Positions 33,783 to 42,373 of a stretch of 64,000 nt of DNA are shown here, in pieces. The notes under the pieces were generated by a model. It did not search any database, had not been told where the DNA came from, and was given only the letters and a program-made list of their open reading frames with translations. The stretch's first letter is position 1. Each line of letters begins with the position of its first letter. Made by a program: the position numbers and the translations under genes. Origin of the DNA: CALITV01 sp964415795 (GTDB lineage Bacteria; UBP6; UBA1177; JAKLFG01); contig CAYQBN010000001.1 in NCBI GenBank assembly GCA_964415795.1, positions 186,001-250,000 of the forward strand, written 5' to 3'.

Positions 33783-35144
33783 CTACACTCCGAGGGGGCG
33801 TTCTCCGGGCGAAAACTTTCCCGTCGCGACGACCTCTTCGATGAAGTAGGTGCCCTTCTTGCGTCCCTTGAGAAAACCGTTCCACGCCGCTTCGGCAAGC
33901 CGTCCCTTCCGACGGAGATCAAAGAGCCACTCGTTACAGTACCGTGCTGGCCCGGGCATCTTGAAACCGGCCCCCATCTCGCGGACCCAGCGGCGGTTCT
34001 GTTTCTCGTGGTACCCGACCGGCTGAGAAAAGATGATGGGAATGCCGAGCGCGCAGTAGAACGACAGTTCACTCGGTTTGGTCCAGAGAACATCGACTTC
34101 TCGAAGGACTCGGTTGAATGCGGCGAAGTACTCGTCGTAGCCGGCGCCCCAAACGATCCTGACCGCATTGTCGAGTCGGTATACCCCCGTTTCGACGAGA
34201 TAAGACTCGAACTGCCGCTTTACCGACCTACTGACGCCTGCTGAAAGAAGCAGCCGTACCTTGCCTCCTTCAATGAACGGAATGAGCGCAGTCAAGATGT
34301 CGCGCGTCATTGCCGCCTGCGTACCCGAACCGCCGACCGCAAAGAGAAGCGTCAAATGATCGCGCCGTCGGAGCGGTATCTCGCGATCTCCGAGAAAATG
34401 GCGCACCTCTCGCTCATGGAGAGGGAAAAAACGGTTGTCGGGATCGAGCCGGATCAGGCGCTCAAAGAGGTCGTCACGGAGGATCTCGAGATGCTCCTTG
34501 CTCCCCAAGCACTCTTTCGGAAGCGGAAATCCGGTGAGATGGATTCGTTCCTCGGGGACGCCATAATTTTTAAGACGGCGTACCACATTGGCACACGGTG
34601 CACAGTAGTGAAGGGCGCTCCGCGCGGGGTCGCGCGGCACCCAGACACGATTGACGTCACTGTCGGTGACGAGCACGAAGGTCGGTTGCTCGCGGCTCCC
34701 AAGTGCATCCTGTGCGAGCGCCGTAGCAAAGAAGGTGTGGATCGAGGGGAGCGGTCGCTCCCTGATACGACGAATGAGGCTTGCACCAAGCCCCCGGAAT
34801 CGGATGAGAAAATCAACATACCGGAGACCGATCGTTGGTCGCGATAGATCACGCGAGGGGTAGCGCGGTGGAATACGGAACAACCAATCGAGGAGAGCAA
34901 AAAGCCAAGGTCCGATGATCGGAACATCGAGTGCCCGTGAGAAAAGGTAGTAGAGCCGACGTGTCCGCCGCAACGCCCGGGCCTCGACGGTATCGGTTAT
35001 CGTTTCGTCGCCATAGACGATCGTTTTTCCTTCCTCAGCGAGGTCACGGAGGGGGTAAGCGGCACGAAGATGGCCGAGACCCATCTCGACCGAGATGACC
35101 CACGCCTTGGGAGAGGTATCAGTTTTCGTACTCGAGTCCGCCAT
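33783..35144 (-). CDS. GT-B glycosyltransferase, MGDG-synthase/MurG-like (GT28 type)
   Basis: I start at ATG 35144, so that the first Rossmann strand AWVISVEMGLGHLRAA is included. This gives 453 residues, overlapping the upstream gene by 26 bases. The start lacks a clear ribosome site, consistent with coupling. Later motifs include TFVLVTDSDVNRVW, LTGFPLPKE, LLFAVGGSGTQ, VRIVWGAGYDEY and the donor-binding TKPSELSFYCALGIPIIFSQPVGYHE. These match glycosyltransferases of the diacylglycerol galactosyl/glucosyltransferase and MurG class. Next to a PlcP-like gene, synthesis of glycosyl-diacylglycerol is the most economical reading. Confidence 0.78.
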   Translation of the reverse strand: MADSSTKTDTSPKAWVISVEMGLGHLRAAYPLRDLAEEGKTIVYGDETITDTVEARALRRTRRLYYLFSRALDVPIIGPWLFALLDWLFRIPPRYPSRDLSRPTIGLRYVDFLIRFRGLGASLIRRIRERPLPSIHTFFATALAQDALGSREQPTFVLVTDSDVNRVWVPRDPARSALHYCAPCANVVRRLKNYGVPEERIHLTGFPLPKECLGSKEHLEILRDDLFERLIRLDPDNRFFPLHEREVRHFLGDREIPLRRRDHLTLLFAVGGSGTQAAMTRDILTALIPFIEGGKVRLLLSAGVSRSVKRQFESYLVETGVYRLDNAVRIVWGAGYDEYFAAFNRVLREVDVLWTKPSELSFYCALGIPIIFSQPVGYHEKQNRRWVREMGAGFKMPGPARYCNEWLFDLRRKGRLAEAAWNGFLKGRKKGTYFIEEVVATGKFSPGERPLGV

Positions 35145-36291
35145 CGGGTACCAGAGCGATGAGAGAATCCTTTTCAACGGTAATGGTACGTCCGCGCCAC
35201 CGGACACGGCGGGTCACAAAGGGAGAAAGGTAGATGATGAACGAAAGGATATCCTTGACCACCACGACCATCGGAAAAACGAGCAGTGTCCGCCACGACG
35301 GCCGTTCGTTGGGCTGAGAGAGCGCGTTGATATATTCGAGCACCATCTTGACGACCGTCGCGGTCACCAAAAGGAGCATCCCGCTCTTGCCGAGAAAAGG
35401 CACAGACACCAGCGACCACACGATCGGGTGCATGAGCACTTCCGAGAGATACAGTTTCGGTTTTATCTGAAACCGCATCACCGCCCAGCGGCTCATCCGA
35501 TCGTAGAAGGAACGGAGCGAACTGTCGCGGTTCACGTTCTCGGCGGGAGTGAAGTTGGTCGAGACCCGGAGATTCTTCTTCCGGAAGAGAAGCCCCATCA
35601 TGTAATCCTCGGCAAGATAAGGCTCAAAGGGACGAAACCCGCCGAAGTGTTTCTCGAGCGCTTCCCGCTCGATGAGCAGTGACTTGCCGATGACGATCGG
35701 TATGCGGAACAGGCGCCACGCGGCGATGAGATTGCCGGTGATGTAGTAGTTGAGATAGGCGTTCTCGACGAGTGCGCCGAAGGTGCGCGCGCCAGTCGCC
35801 GTGATAGGACAGAACACTAGTTTAGTGCCATTGAGAAGGTACTCCTCCACAAGACGCGAAAGCGTATCGGGAGACACCCTTACATTGGCATCAGCTATCC
35901 AGTAGAGGTCTCCCGTCGCGTGCCGTTCCATCTTGGCGAGGTTATCTACCTTCGGATTGAGCGGCTTATCGGTGCCGGTAACGAGGATGAGCGTGCGAAT
36001 GTGCGGATACCGCACCGCGACTTCGCGGATGACCGGCACCGCCGGATCGTTCTCGGTCTCGACGGCGAAGAGGACCTCGAAGTTCGGGTAATCGCTTCTG
36101 TAGAACGACTCGATGTTCTCGGCGAACGGGCCATCGGCGTTCTTCACCGGTTTGAGGATCGACACTCGCGGCAGACGGTCATCTTTCAACCGTTCCTTCT
36201 TTTCTAACGAGCGCACGCTACGCGGTCCCACCGCATAGAAAGAGAGAAGAACGAACGGCGCGAACACTACGATCATCCAAAAAAGGAGCAT
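35119..36291 (-). CDS. Ceramide-glucosyltransferase-like membrane glycosyltransferase (GT2/GT21)
   Basis: GAGGAGG six bases before ATG 36291 fixes the start, giving 390 residues. A membrane helix (MLLFWMIVVFAPFVLLSFYAVG) is followed by the GT-A domain: VSILKPVKNADGP, FEVLFAVETENDPA, the DAN-type metal motif WIADANVRV, AEDYMMGLLFRKK and RMSRWAVMRFQ, the equivalent of QxxRW. C-terminal membrane helices complete the ceramide glucosyltransferase/HpnI layout. Such enzymes glycosylate ceramide or diacylglycerol at the cytoplasmic face. It heads the operon GT21 - GT28 - metallophosphoesterase. Confidence 0.85.
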   Translation of the reverse strand: MLLFWMIVVFAPFVLLSFYAVGPRSVRSLEKKERLKDDRLPRVSILKPVKNADGPFAENIESFYRSDYPNFEVLFAVETENDPAVPVIREVAVRYPHIRTLILVTGTDKPLNPKVDNLAKMERHATGDLYWIADANVRVSPDTLSRLVEEYLLNGTKLVFCPITATGARTFGALVENAYLNYYITGNLIAAWRLFRIPIVIGKSLLIEREALEKHFGGFRPFEPYLAEDYMMGLLFRKKNLRVSTNFTPAENVNRDSSLRSFYDRMSRWAVMRFQIKPKLYLSEVLMHPIVWSLVSVPFLGKSGMLLLVTATVVKMVLEYINALSQPNERPSWRTLLVFPMVVVVKDILSFIIYLSPFVTRRVRWRGRTITVEKDSLIALVPDGGLEYEN

Positions 36292-36413
36292 TGAAACCTC
36301 CTCATACCATTTCACATCACGCCGGATTCGCTATCAGAAGCGCATGAAAGAATGATGAGCGCCCGGTGTGTTTTACGCTAAGACGAGGCGCATTGCCTTT
36401 TTTTGACCCAATA

Positions 36414-36454
36414 CACACCGTTCGCTAACCGTTTCTTAATGTTTGGCCGCTCAA
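36414..36454 (+). promoter_or_regulatory. Tandem Pho-box-like operator before the porin gene
   Basis: Two abutting 11-mers, CCGTTCGCTAA (36418-36428) and CCGTTTCTTAA (36429-36439), form a 22-bp direct repeat in the format of a PhoB box. The second is identical to the 11-mer before pstS. A -10 is less clear (GCTCAA or CAAAAT at 36449-36457). Confidence 0.75.
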
Positions 36455-36513
36455 AATCCTCACTGTTTTATGACCGTTTTCTGATAACCGATTGACTAAA
36501 AACGGAGGAAAAG

Positions 36514-37899
36514 ATGAATGAAACGCTAACGCGATTGTTGGGAACGGGGCTTCTGCTCGGCGCTCTTGCCTTGGGAGCACAGGAAACGACATCGCCGGAG
36601 GACCAAAAAGCGGATGGCACAGCGGTCTCCAGCGAATCTGCACCCGCCACTGAGCCGGCCAAGGAAGATCCTGACTCCGCCTCTGTTCCCACCGGGGCAA
36701 TCCCAGTCGATGTGAAAAAGGAACCCGACTCTGCCTCTGGCTCCGCCGGGGTAAAGAAAGAGGAACCTTCGGTGCCCGACTGGGTGAAGAATCTCAAATT
36801 CAAGGGCGACTTCCGGTTCCGGTATCAGTACCAGAACTTCGAGGACGCGGTGAAGGACGATACGCTCGAGCGCAATCGTCTCCGCTACCGGGCACGGCTC
36901 GGGCTCGACGCGAAGATCAACGACTGGGCGAAGGTCAACTTCGGTCTCGCGTCGGGATCTTATGAAAGCAAGATAACGCCCGACCAACTGGCGTCAGGAA
37001 AGGACATCAAGGCGTCGCTCGGGCAGGATCTCCGCTCGACCAACCAGACCTTCGACGACTTCTTCAGCCATAAGCCGGTCTGGATAGACTACGCCTACGC
37101 CGAGTTCATGCCGTGGTCGTGGCTGACGCTTTCGGGCGGCAAGATGAAGAATCCCTTCCATACCGCCTCGGAACTCATCTGGGACGGCGACATCACGCCG
37201 GAGGGCGCGGCGCTCCAGTTCAAGTATGCGGTGATCGACGAACTGTCGCTTCTCGCCAACGCCGGTATCTTCATCCTCGACGAGGTAAAATCGCTCACCG
37301 ATCCGATGATGGCGGTCGTGCAGGCGGGCGCGGTGCTCAAGGTTGGTGACTTCGACGCCACCGCGACCCTTTCCTTCTACGATCCAATGAACCTCATGAA
37401 CGCCGAGACGAACACGAGCGAAGGATCGAAGATGCGCGACTATGTCTCTCAAGGGTACTATTGGAAGAATCTCGCCGCGGCGCTCGACGCTTCCTACACC
37501 ATTAAAGATAAGTATCAGATAGGGCTCATGGGCGAACTCACGGCGAACCTCTACGACCTCAACAAAGATGCGCTCGGTGCGAAGGCCAACGATACGGTCG
37601 CCTTCTTCGTAGGCATCAAGGGCGGCACCAAGGCACTCAAGGACCTCGGCGACTTCCAGAGTTCGCTCTCCTACCGACAACTGGGCATCGCATCGTGGAT
37701 ACCGTTCCTCATTGAGTCTGATCCCTTTGACGGCAATGTGAACGCCGAGGGCATCAAGTTCGATGTGAAAGCGGGGCTCTACAAGAACTTCTCGTTCGCC
37801 GCGACGCTCAACTACTTCTGGACGCTCGACAAGAAGTTCAACTCCGACAAGCGCAACCGTGATCTTCTGCTCCAACTCGATCTCAACTACAAGTTCTGA
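36514..37899 (+). CDS. Outer-membrane porin, probably phosphate-regulated
   Basis: The 461-residue protein starts behind ACGGAGGAAAAG. It has a signal peptide (ending LGAQ) and a Pro/Ser/Lys/Asp-rich linker (about 25-85). A 16- or 18-strand barrel follows, beginning KFKGDFRFRYQYQNFED and ending LLLQLDLNYKF with a C-terminal Phe. Strands such as RNRLRYRARLGLDAKI and WLTLSGGKMKNPFH resemble putative porins of the OprO/DUF3373 type. A tandem Pho-box-like operator precedes it and phoB follows 90 bases later, so it probably opens the outer membrane to phosphate or its esters. Confidence 0.85.
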   Translation: MNETLTRLLGTGLLLGALALGAQETTSPEDQKADGTAVSSESAPATEPAKEDPDSASVPTGAIPVDVKKEPDSASGSAGVKKEEPSVPDWVKNLKFKGDFRFRYQYQNFEDAVKDDTLERNRLRYRARLGLDAKINDWAKVNFGLASGSYESKITPDQLASGKDIKASLGQDLRSTNQTFDDFFSHKPVWIDYAYAEFMPWSWLTLSGGKMKNPFHTASELIWDGDITPEGAALQFKYAVIDELSLLANAGIFILDEVKSLTDPMMAVVQAGAVLKVGDFDATATLSFYDPMNLMNAETNTSEGSKMRDYVSQGYYWKNLAAALDASYTIKDKYQIGLMGELTANLYDLNKDALGAKANDTVAFFVGIKGGTKALKDLGDFQSSLSYRQLGIASWIPFLIESDPFDGNVNAEGIKFDVKAGLYKNFSFAATLNYFWTLDKKFNSDKRNRDLLLQLDLNYKF

Positions 37900-37907
37900 T
37901 CCCTTAA

Positions 37908-37955
37908 CCGAAAATTGACCAAGTCCTGGATTCTTCCTAACACTTCCTCTATACT
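37908..37955 (+). promoter_or_regulatory. Probable phoB promoter with degenerate Pho repeats
   Basis: CTAACA (37937-37942) is followed at 7 bases by TATACT (37950-37955), the same arrangement as the other Pho promoters. In the same 11-bp register upstream lie CCGAAAATTGA, CCAAGTCCTGG and ATTCTTCCTAA, which match the consensus only in part. This would allow PhoB to control its own gene. Confidence 0.5.
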
Positions 37956-37989
37956 TTTCGTATGGTAAGCAAACCTTTGGGAGGTGCCC

Positions 37990-38685
37990 ATGGCTCGCGA
38001 ACGAATCCTTGTGGTGGACGATGAGCAGGACATTCTCGAACTCATCCGCTACAACCTGTCGCGGGAAGGCTATCAGATCGAAACGGTGACCACCGGTGAA
38101 GAGGCGATAAAGGTCGCCCGCGATCGTCATCCCGACCTCATCATCCTCGATCTCATGCTCCCCGGCATAGACGGCCTCGATGTCTGCCGCCTGCTCAAAG
38201 GCGAGACGCGCACGAGCGACATCCCCATCATCATGCTCACCGCGAAAGGGGAAGAGAGCGATGTCGTCGCCGGTCTGGAGCTCGGCGCCGAGGACTATAT
38301 GACCAAGCCATTCAGCCCTAAGGTGCTCATCGCACGGGTCCGCAACATCCTGCGGCGCAAGACACGGAGCGCCGAGGAGAAGGAGGTCAAGATCATCGTC
38401 ATCGAGAACATGAAGATAGACCCCTCGAAGCATAAGGTCACCATCGGGAAAGAAGACATAGACCTCACCGCGACCGAATTTTCCCTGCTTCTCTTCCTCG
38501 CCAAGCGGCCCGGCTGGGTCTTCACGCGCAGTCAAATAATCACCGGCGTCAAGGGCGATGACTATCCGGTGACCGACCGCTCGGTCGATGTCCAGATACT
38601 CAATCTGCGCAAGAAACTGGGCAAGATGGGCGACTACATCGAGACGGTGCGCGGCGTCGGCTACCGGTTCAAAGAGTTGACCTGA
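37990..38685 (+). CDS. phoB: PhoB-type response regulator
   Basis: GGGAGG five bases before ATG 37990 selects this start over the GTG at 37984. This gives 231 residues. The receiver domain has the acidic pair D10/D11, the phosphorylated D54 in LIILDLMLPG, MLTAKGEE and the conserved Lys in DYMTKPFS. The winged-helix OmpR/PhoB domain follows, with IDLTATEFSLLLFLAKRPG, RSVDVQILNLRKKLG and VRGVGYRF. Its kinase partner PhoR is encoded at 47.5 kb in the pst operon rather than beside it, an uncommon split. Confidence 0.93.
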   Translation: MARERILVVDDEQDILELIRYNLSREGYQIETVTTGEEAIKVARDRHPDLIILDLMLPGIDGLDVCRLLKGETRTSDIPIIMLTAKGEESDVVAGLELGAEDYMTKPFSPKVLIARVRNILRRKTRSAEEKEVKIIVIENMKIDPSKHKVTIGKEDIDLTATEFSLLLFLAKRPGWVFTRSQIITGVKGDDYPVTDRSVDVQILNLRKKLGKMGDYIETVRGVGYRFKELT

Positions 38686-38857
38686 TCCTTTTAAAGCAAC
38701 ACCAGAGAACGCGATCGCGCGGCGAACAACCTACGCCAAGGAGTGCACGGTGCGAGAGGACGAACGCCGGACACATACCGGCCTGCTCGTGTCCCGCCTG
38801 CGGCGTGAACTTAAGCCAGACGATGTCGTCCCGCTGAGGAACATACTTCGTTACCAT
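38669..38857 (-). pseudogene. mazF: Truncated mazF toxin remnant
   Basis: The first 35 residues (MVTKYVPQRDDIVWLKF then TPQAGHEQAG and PAFVLS) match the N-terminus of MazF/PemK endoribonucleases. After FVLS the frame becomes unrelated and stops inside the 3' end of phoB after 62 codons, while intact MazF has about 110. The Arg pair usually found in QAG.EQ..RRP is Met-Cys here, so a catalytic residue is also lost. The toxin should be inactive. Confidence 0.8.
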
Positions 38858-38885
38858 GCCTTTTTACCCCGCGTCGGACCGGTGC

Positions 38886-39083
38886 TTATCTCCGCGTGAA
38901 GGTTTCGGGTGTGATGCAGGCGAGCATCTCGTCGAGCGTCGCTTCGCCGGATGGCTCTACGATGAGACGGTTCTTCTCGATCTTGACCTTGACCATACTT
39001 CCTTCATTCAGCCGGAGCGCTTCAGTAAAGACCTTCGGCAGTCTCAACGCGAAACTGTTGCCCCAACGCATGATTCGTAGCAT
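38886..39083 (-). CDS. mazE: MazE/AbrB-type antitoxin
   Basis: From ATG 39083 the 65-residue protein reads MLRIMRWGNSFALRLPK, the swapped-hairpin DNA-binding motif of MazE antitoxins. LNEGSMVKVKIEKNRLIVEP follows, then an acidic tail (LDEMLACITPETF) that would wrap the toxin. An alternative ATG three codons upstream leaves too little room for the GGGGGA site. Its toxin partner 28 bases downstream is broken, so it survives as an orphan antitoxin or autoregulator. Confidence 0.85.
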   Translation of the reverse strand: MLRIMRWGNSFALRLPKVFTEALRLNEGSMVKVKIEKNRLIVEPSGEATLDEMLACITPETFTRR

Positions 39084-39108
39084 GACGCACATCCCCCTGC
39101 TCTACAAT

Positions 39109-39121
39109 GTATATACGTCAA
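39109..39121 (-). promoter_or_regulatory. Probable mazE promoter/operator
   Basis: The palindrome GTATATAC (39109-39116) abuts a TTGACG -35-like hexamer on the minus strand, 26 bases before the mazE start. Palindromes of this kind serve as operators for MazE/AbrB antitoxins. No clear -10 was identified. Confidence 0.4.
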
Positions 39122-39156
39122 GCAGGTGCGGGGAAATATTTTTCAATAACAAGCGG

Positions 39157-40563
39157 TTAGTGCGTCGGCGCGGGTTCACCCGCCTGCAGGTCGGCGAGCC
39201 GATCGGCGTATTCCTTCTTGAGCGCGGCGACCTTCTCGATCGCCTTCTCGTATTCCTCGGCGAAGGCGACCCATTTCTGTTCGTAGCCTTTCTTTATCTC
39301 AGCGATCTTTCGGTCATAAACCGTCTCGTACTCCTTCTTCACGGAGGCGAGTCGGGCGAGCGCTGCGTCGTATTCCTCTTTCCACTGGGCGATGCGGTTC
39401 TCGATGAGCGTCTTCCGTTCACCGATGGCGGCGGCAAGCCGTTCCCTGAACTTGGCGAACTCATCCTGATAGAGGGTCACCATGGCCATCTCGTACTGAT
39501 CCTTGAGCTCAGCGACGAGTTCCCGTACTGGGACGATCTTCTCTATGCGCCACGCATTGCTTCCGCAGAAGGCGAACCCATCCTTCATCTCCCCTTTCCG
39601 TGCATTATTGAGCGCCTCGGAAATGCAGTACTGGGCCTCCCGCGCATTGCAAGACTCCAGACAGCGCCACGGGCAGCGGAAGTCTTTTCGCTCGCCACGT
39701 GCGACCTCGACAAGGAAATCGTTACGAATGGCACGACCCGGCATCCCAACGGGACTCTTGATAATGATGATGTCTTCCGCGCGACAGGAGACATAGGCCT
39801 CCTTGAACCGACGGTCCGCGTCGCATTCGTCGGTAGCGACGAAGCGGGTCGCCATCTGGACCCCCGCCGCGCCGAGGCGGAGGATGCGCTGAATGTCGTC
39901 GCCGGTATAGATGCCGCCGCCCGCTATGACCGGAACGGGGCGTTCGAACCGTTCCGCGAACTCCTTCACCGCAGCGATCACCTCGGGAAGTATCCTCTCC
40001 AGCGCGTATGCCGGATCGTCTATCTGTTCTATCTTGAAGCCAAGATGACCGCCTGCCTTAGGACCTTCGACCACAACGGCATCGGGTATATCGCGGTAGT
40101 GCTTCTCCCATGAACGGAAGATGAGGTTCGCAGCACGTCCCGACGAGACGATGGGAACCACCTTGACCTTCGCGGCGCGCAACGCGGCGACCGGAATATC
40201 CTTTATCGGTAGACCGGCGCCGAGGAAGACGACATCGGGTCGCTCCTCGACGATGACGCGAAGCATATCCTGAAAGTCGTTGACCGCCACCATCAAGTTG
40301 ACACCGATGATACCTTGGGAACGCTTTCGCGCCGCTCGTATCTCGCGTCGTAGAGCGCGAATGTTCGCCTCGCGTCCGTTCTCACGATAGTCGGGCTCCA
40401 TGAGGCCAATGGCATTCGCGGCGATGACGCCGATGCCACCTTCATTGGCGACGGCGGAGGCGAGGCCGGAGAGCGATATGCCGACCCCCATGCCGCCCTG
40501 AACGATGGGAAGCGTCGCGGTCGAATCACCGATGGTCAGCGTGGGCATCGAGAAAAAGCGCAT
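39157..40563 (-). CDS. Nitronate monooxygenase-like flavoprotein with C-terminal coiled coil
   Basis: AGGAG before ATG 40563 sets the start, giving 468 residues. The first 350 residues form an FMN-binding TIM barrel of the nitronate monooxygenase family, with LPIVQGGMGVGISLSGLASAVA, IGVNLMVAV, AVVVEGPKAGGHLGF, PVIAGGGIYTGDDI and LGAAGVQMATRFVATDE. A Cys-rich stretch (CPWRCLESCNAREAQYC) follows. The last 110 residues are an unusual coiled coil of Glu/Lys/Ala heptads with repeated KKEYE units. The usual family length is 320-370, so this tail is an addition. The physiological substrate is unknown. Confidence 0.87.
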   Translation of the reverse strand: MRFFSMPTLTIGDSTATLPIVQGGMGVGISLSGLASAVANEGGIGVIAANAIGLMEPDYRENGREANIRALRREIRAARKRSQGIIGVNLMVAVNDFQDMLRVIVEERPDVVFLGAGLPIKDIPVAALRAAKVKVVPIVSSGRAANLIFRSWEKHYRDIPDAVVVEGPKAGGHLGFKIEQIDDPAYALERILPEVIAAVKEFAERFERPVPVIAGGGIYTGDDIQRILRLGAAGVQMATRFVATDECDADRRFKEAYVSCRAEDIIIIKSPVGMPGRAIRNDFLVEVARGERKDFRCPWRCLESCNAREAQYCISEALNNARKGEMKDGFAFCGSNAWRIEKIVPVRELVAELKDQYEMAMVTLYQDEFAKFRERLAAAIGERKTLIENRIAQWKEEYDAALARLASVKKEYETVYDRKIAEIKKGYEQKWVAFAEEYEKAIEKVAALKKEYADRLADLQAGEPAPTH

Positions 40564-40651
40564 GAGAGACTCCTGAAGACTGATTGGTAAGGAACACCTT
40601 AGTAAGTATGGCGTGATATGCAATAAAATCGGAACGATTTCCTGACCCGGT

Positions 40652-41884
40652 CTATTCGGTTGGTTTCTTTTCCGGAGTCGGCGTCGCTTCGGGAGCCGGT
40701 TGTGATGCCGGTTCGGCGACGGGTTCTTCGGCCGGCTTTTCTTCTGTGGCTGGCGCCTCGGCCGGCTTCGCCTCGGGTGCTGGGGCGGGCGCTTCGGCCG
40801 GTTTCGTCTCTGGTGCCGGCGCAGGCGCTTCAGCCGGCTTCGTCTCGGGAGCGGGCGGATTCTCGGGCACCTCCTTCTCGAACGAGTAGCGGAACGAGAC
40901 AAGCAGGTTGTTCTGTATCTGCCACTCCTCGCTCACCTGCGTCTGGCGTACGACCGAAAGGCGGTAGCCGACCGAAAGCCACGGCGCCACCTCGACCCCG
41001 AGGTTCGCACCGAAGGTGTAGTTGGTCAGGTCGCCTGCGCTCCGTTTCTGCGGGTCGTCATAGACGAACGGCACGAGGATATCGGCGGTCGCGCCGTAGG
41101 TGATGGGTGCCTTCAGCGTGTAGGTCCCGCCGAGCATCGCGGCGAAGGCGGCGCCGAGCTGGTTGAAGCTCTCCACCTGCGTGAGCGGTATCCGTCCGGT
41201 CGCCGCATCCTTAGCGCCGGCGATGTAGACCTCGTCGGCGACGACATGGAGACCGCCGAGACCGGCGCGCAATTCGATCTTGAGCCAGTCGCGCGTGAGC
41301 GGCTTCACAAACAGACCGACCGATTCCGACATCTTGATGGGGTCGAACGAGCCTGATATCTTGAGTTTGTCGAACGGGGCGACGGTGGTGCCGTCGGGAA
41401 AGATGTAGTATTCGGGACGCAGGGTGTTGAGGAAGCCGTCGAAGAGCTGAGTCTCGAAGTGGAACCGCGCAAAGGGGCCCCAGAGGTTTTCGTGGATGTT
41501 GTAGAGGTAGATCGCGTCGAACGCCAGTTTATCGGCGCTCTTTATCATCCGCTCGAGGTCGGGGGTGTAGCTGAACTGTTCGTCGACGAGTAGAGCGGTT
41601 CGCACTTCGTGGTTGAGTTTGTAGTACTCGAGCTTGGTGTCAAGATTGAGCCCGATGAGGAACGAGGTGCCGGTCGTTTGGCCAACCACATCGCGGTTGT
41701 CGGTGAGCGAGAAGTTCACGCCGGTGCCGATCGCGAAGAAGAGCCGGTCGCCCTTCTTGGCGTCGGCGGTCGATGTCGGGACGGCGGTCGCTTCCTTGGC
41801 GGCGTCGGTCTCCTCCTCGGCCTGCGCCATGGCGGCGAGCAGAAGACCGCAACAGATGAACAGGACGACGAGATAACGCTTCAT
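40652..41884 (-). CDS. Predicted outer-membrane beta-barrel protein with Pro/Ala/Glu repeat tail
   Basis: The 410-residue protein has a signal peptide (ending MAQAEEE), a short acidic region and a barrel-like part with alternating strands, such as TGVNFSLTDNRDVVG, LKIELRAGLGGLH and VEVAPWLSVGYRLSVV. The last 70 residues are repeats of APETKPAEAPAP type, rich in Pro, Ala and Glu. The tail could extend into the periplasm or bind other envelope proteins. It follows mscL with one base between genes and GGAGG inside the mscL end, so the two are co-translated. Specific function is unknown. Confidence 0.8.
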   Translation of the reverse strand: MKRYLVVLFICCGLLLAAMAQAEEETDAAKEATAVPTSTADAKKGDRLFFAIGTGVNFSLTDNRDVVGQTTGTSFLIGLNLDTKLEYYKLNHEVRTALLVDEQFSYTPDLERMIKSADKLAFDAIYLYNIHENLWGPFARFHFETQLFDGFLNTLRPEYYIFPDGTTVAPFDKLKISGSFDPIKMSESVGLFVKPLTRDWLKIELRAGLGGLHVVADEVYIAGAKDAATGRIPLTQVESFNQLGAAFAAMLGGTYTLKAPITYGATADILVPFVYDDPQKRSAGDLTNYTFGANLGVEVAPWLSVGYRLSVVRQTQVSEEWQIQNNLLVSFRYSFEKEVPENPPAPETKPAEAPAPAPETKPAEAPAPAPEAKPAEAPATEEKPAEEPVAEPASQPAPEATPTPEKKPTE

Positions 41885-41885
41885 G

Positions 41886-42275
41886 TCATGCCTCCTCTTT
41901 CTTTTTATTCGAAATGCCCGGGATCTTCACATCCGGCATCGTTGGCATCTTGAGTTCCTGCAGGCGCCGGAGCGAGTTGACCCCCTTGACCAGCAAAAAG
42001 ACCGCCCATGCCACGATCATGAAATCGACGACGGTCTGGATGAAGCGGCCGTAGTTCAGCAGGACCGGCGGCGCGCCGTTCTCCGCCGCCTTGAGTGTTA
42101 TCGAGAGGTTGGTGAAGTCGGTGCCGCCGAGCAGAAGACCGATGGGCGGCATGATGACATCGTTGACAACCGAGGTGACGATCTTGCCGAAGGCAGTGCC
42201 GAGGACAACACCGACCGCCATGTCCACGACGTTGCCCTTCGAGGCGAATTCCTTGAACTCGTTGAGCATGCTCAT
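41886..42275 (-). CDS. mscL: Large-conductance mechanosensitive channel MscL
   Basis: ATG 42275 with GGAGGG nine bases upstream gives 129 residues, near the family length of about 136. The protein shows NEFKEFASKGNVVDMAVGVVLGTAFGKIV (helix 1 with pore-lining glycines), a periplasmic loop, VVDFMIVAWAVFLLVKGVN (helix 2) and a cytoplasmic helix. The homopentamer opens under membrane tension to release solutes after osmotic downshift. It is first in an operon with the outer-membrane protein gene. Confidence 0.95.
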   Translation of the reverse strand: MSMLNEFKEFASKGNVVDMAVGVVLGTAFGKIVTSVVNDVIMPPIGLLLGGTDFTNLSITLKAAENGAPPVLLNYGRFIQTVVDFMIVAWAVFLLVKGVNSLRRLQELKMPTMPDVKIPGISNKKKEEA

Positions 42276-42373
42276 GCGGGGGACCCTCCGTGAAAAGTTG
42301 ATCAAGGGGCGGGAACGGCCAGAGGAGATCATACTCCCCCCAAAAAGGTAACTCAAAAAAAAGATTGAGAAAA

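Noticed and set aside
33782..34168. Long N-terminal extension of the metallophosphoesterase
   Set aside because: The extra 129 codons are antisense-like Ser/Arg sequence inside the GT28 gene. The metal motif starts six residues after ATG 33781, as in the family.
37119..38535. Large minus-strand frame through porin and phoB
   Set aside because: It is antisense to two well-supported genes and has no ribosome site or domain.
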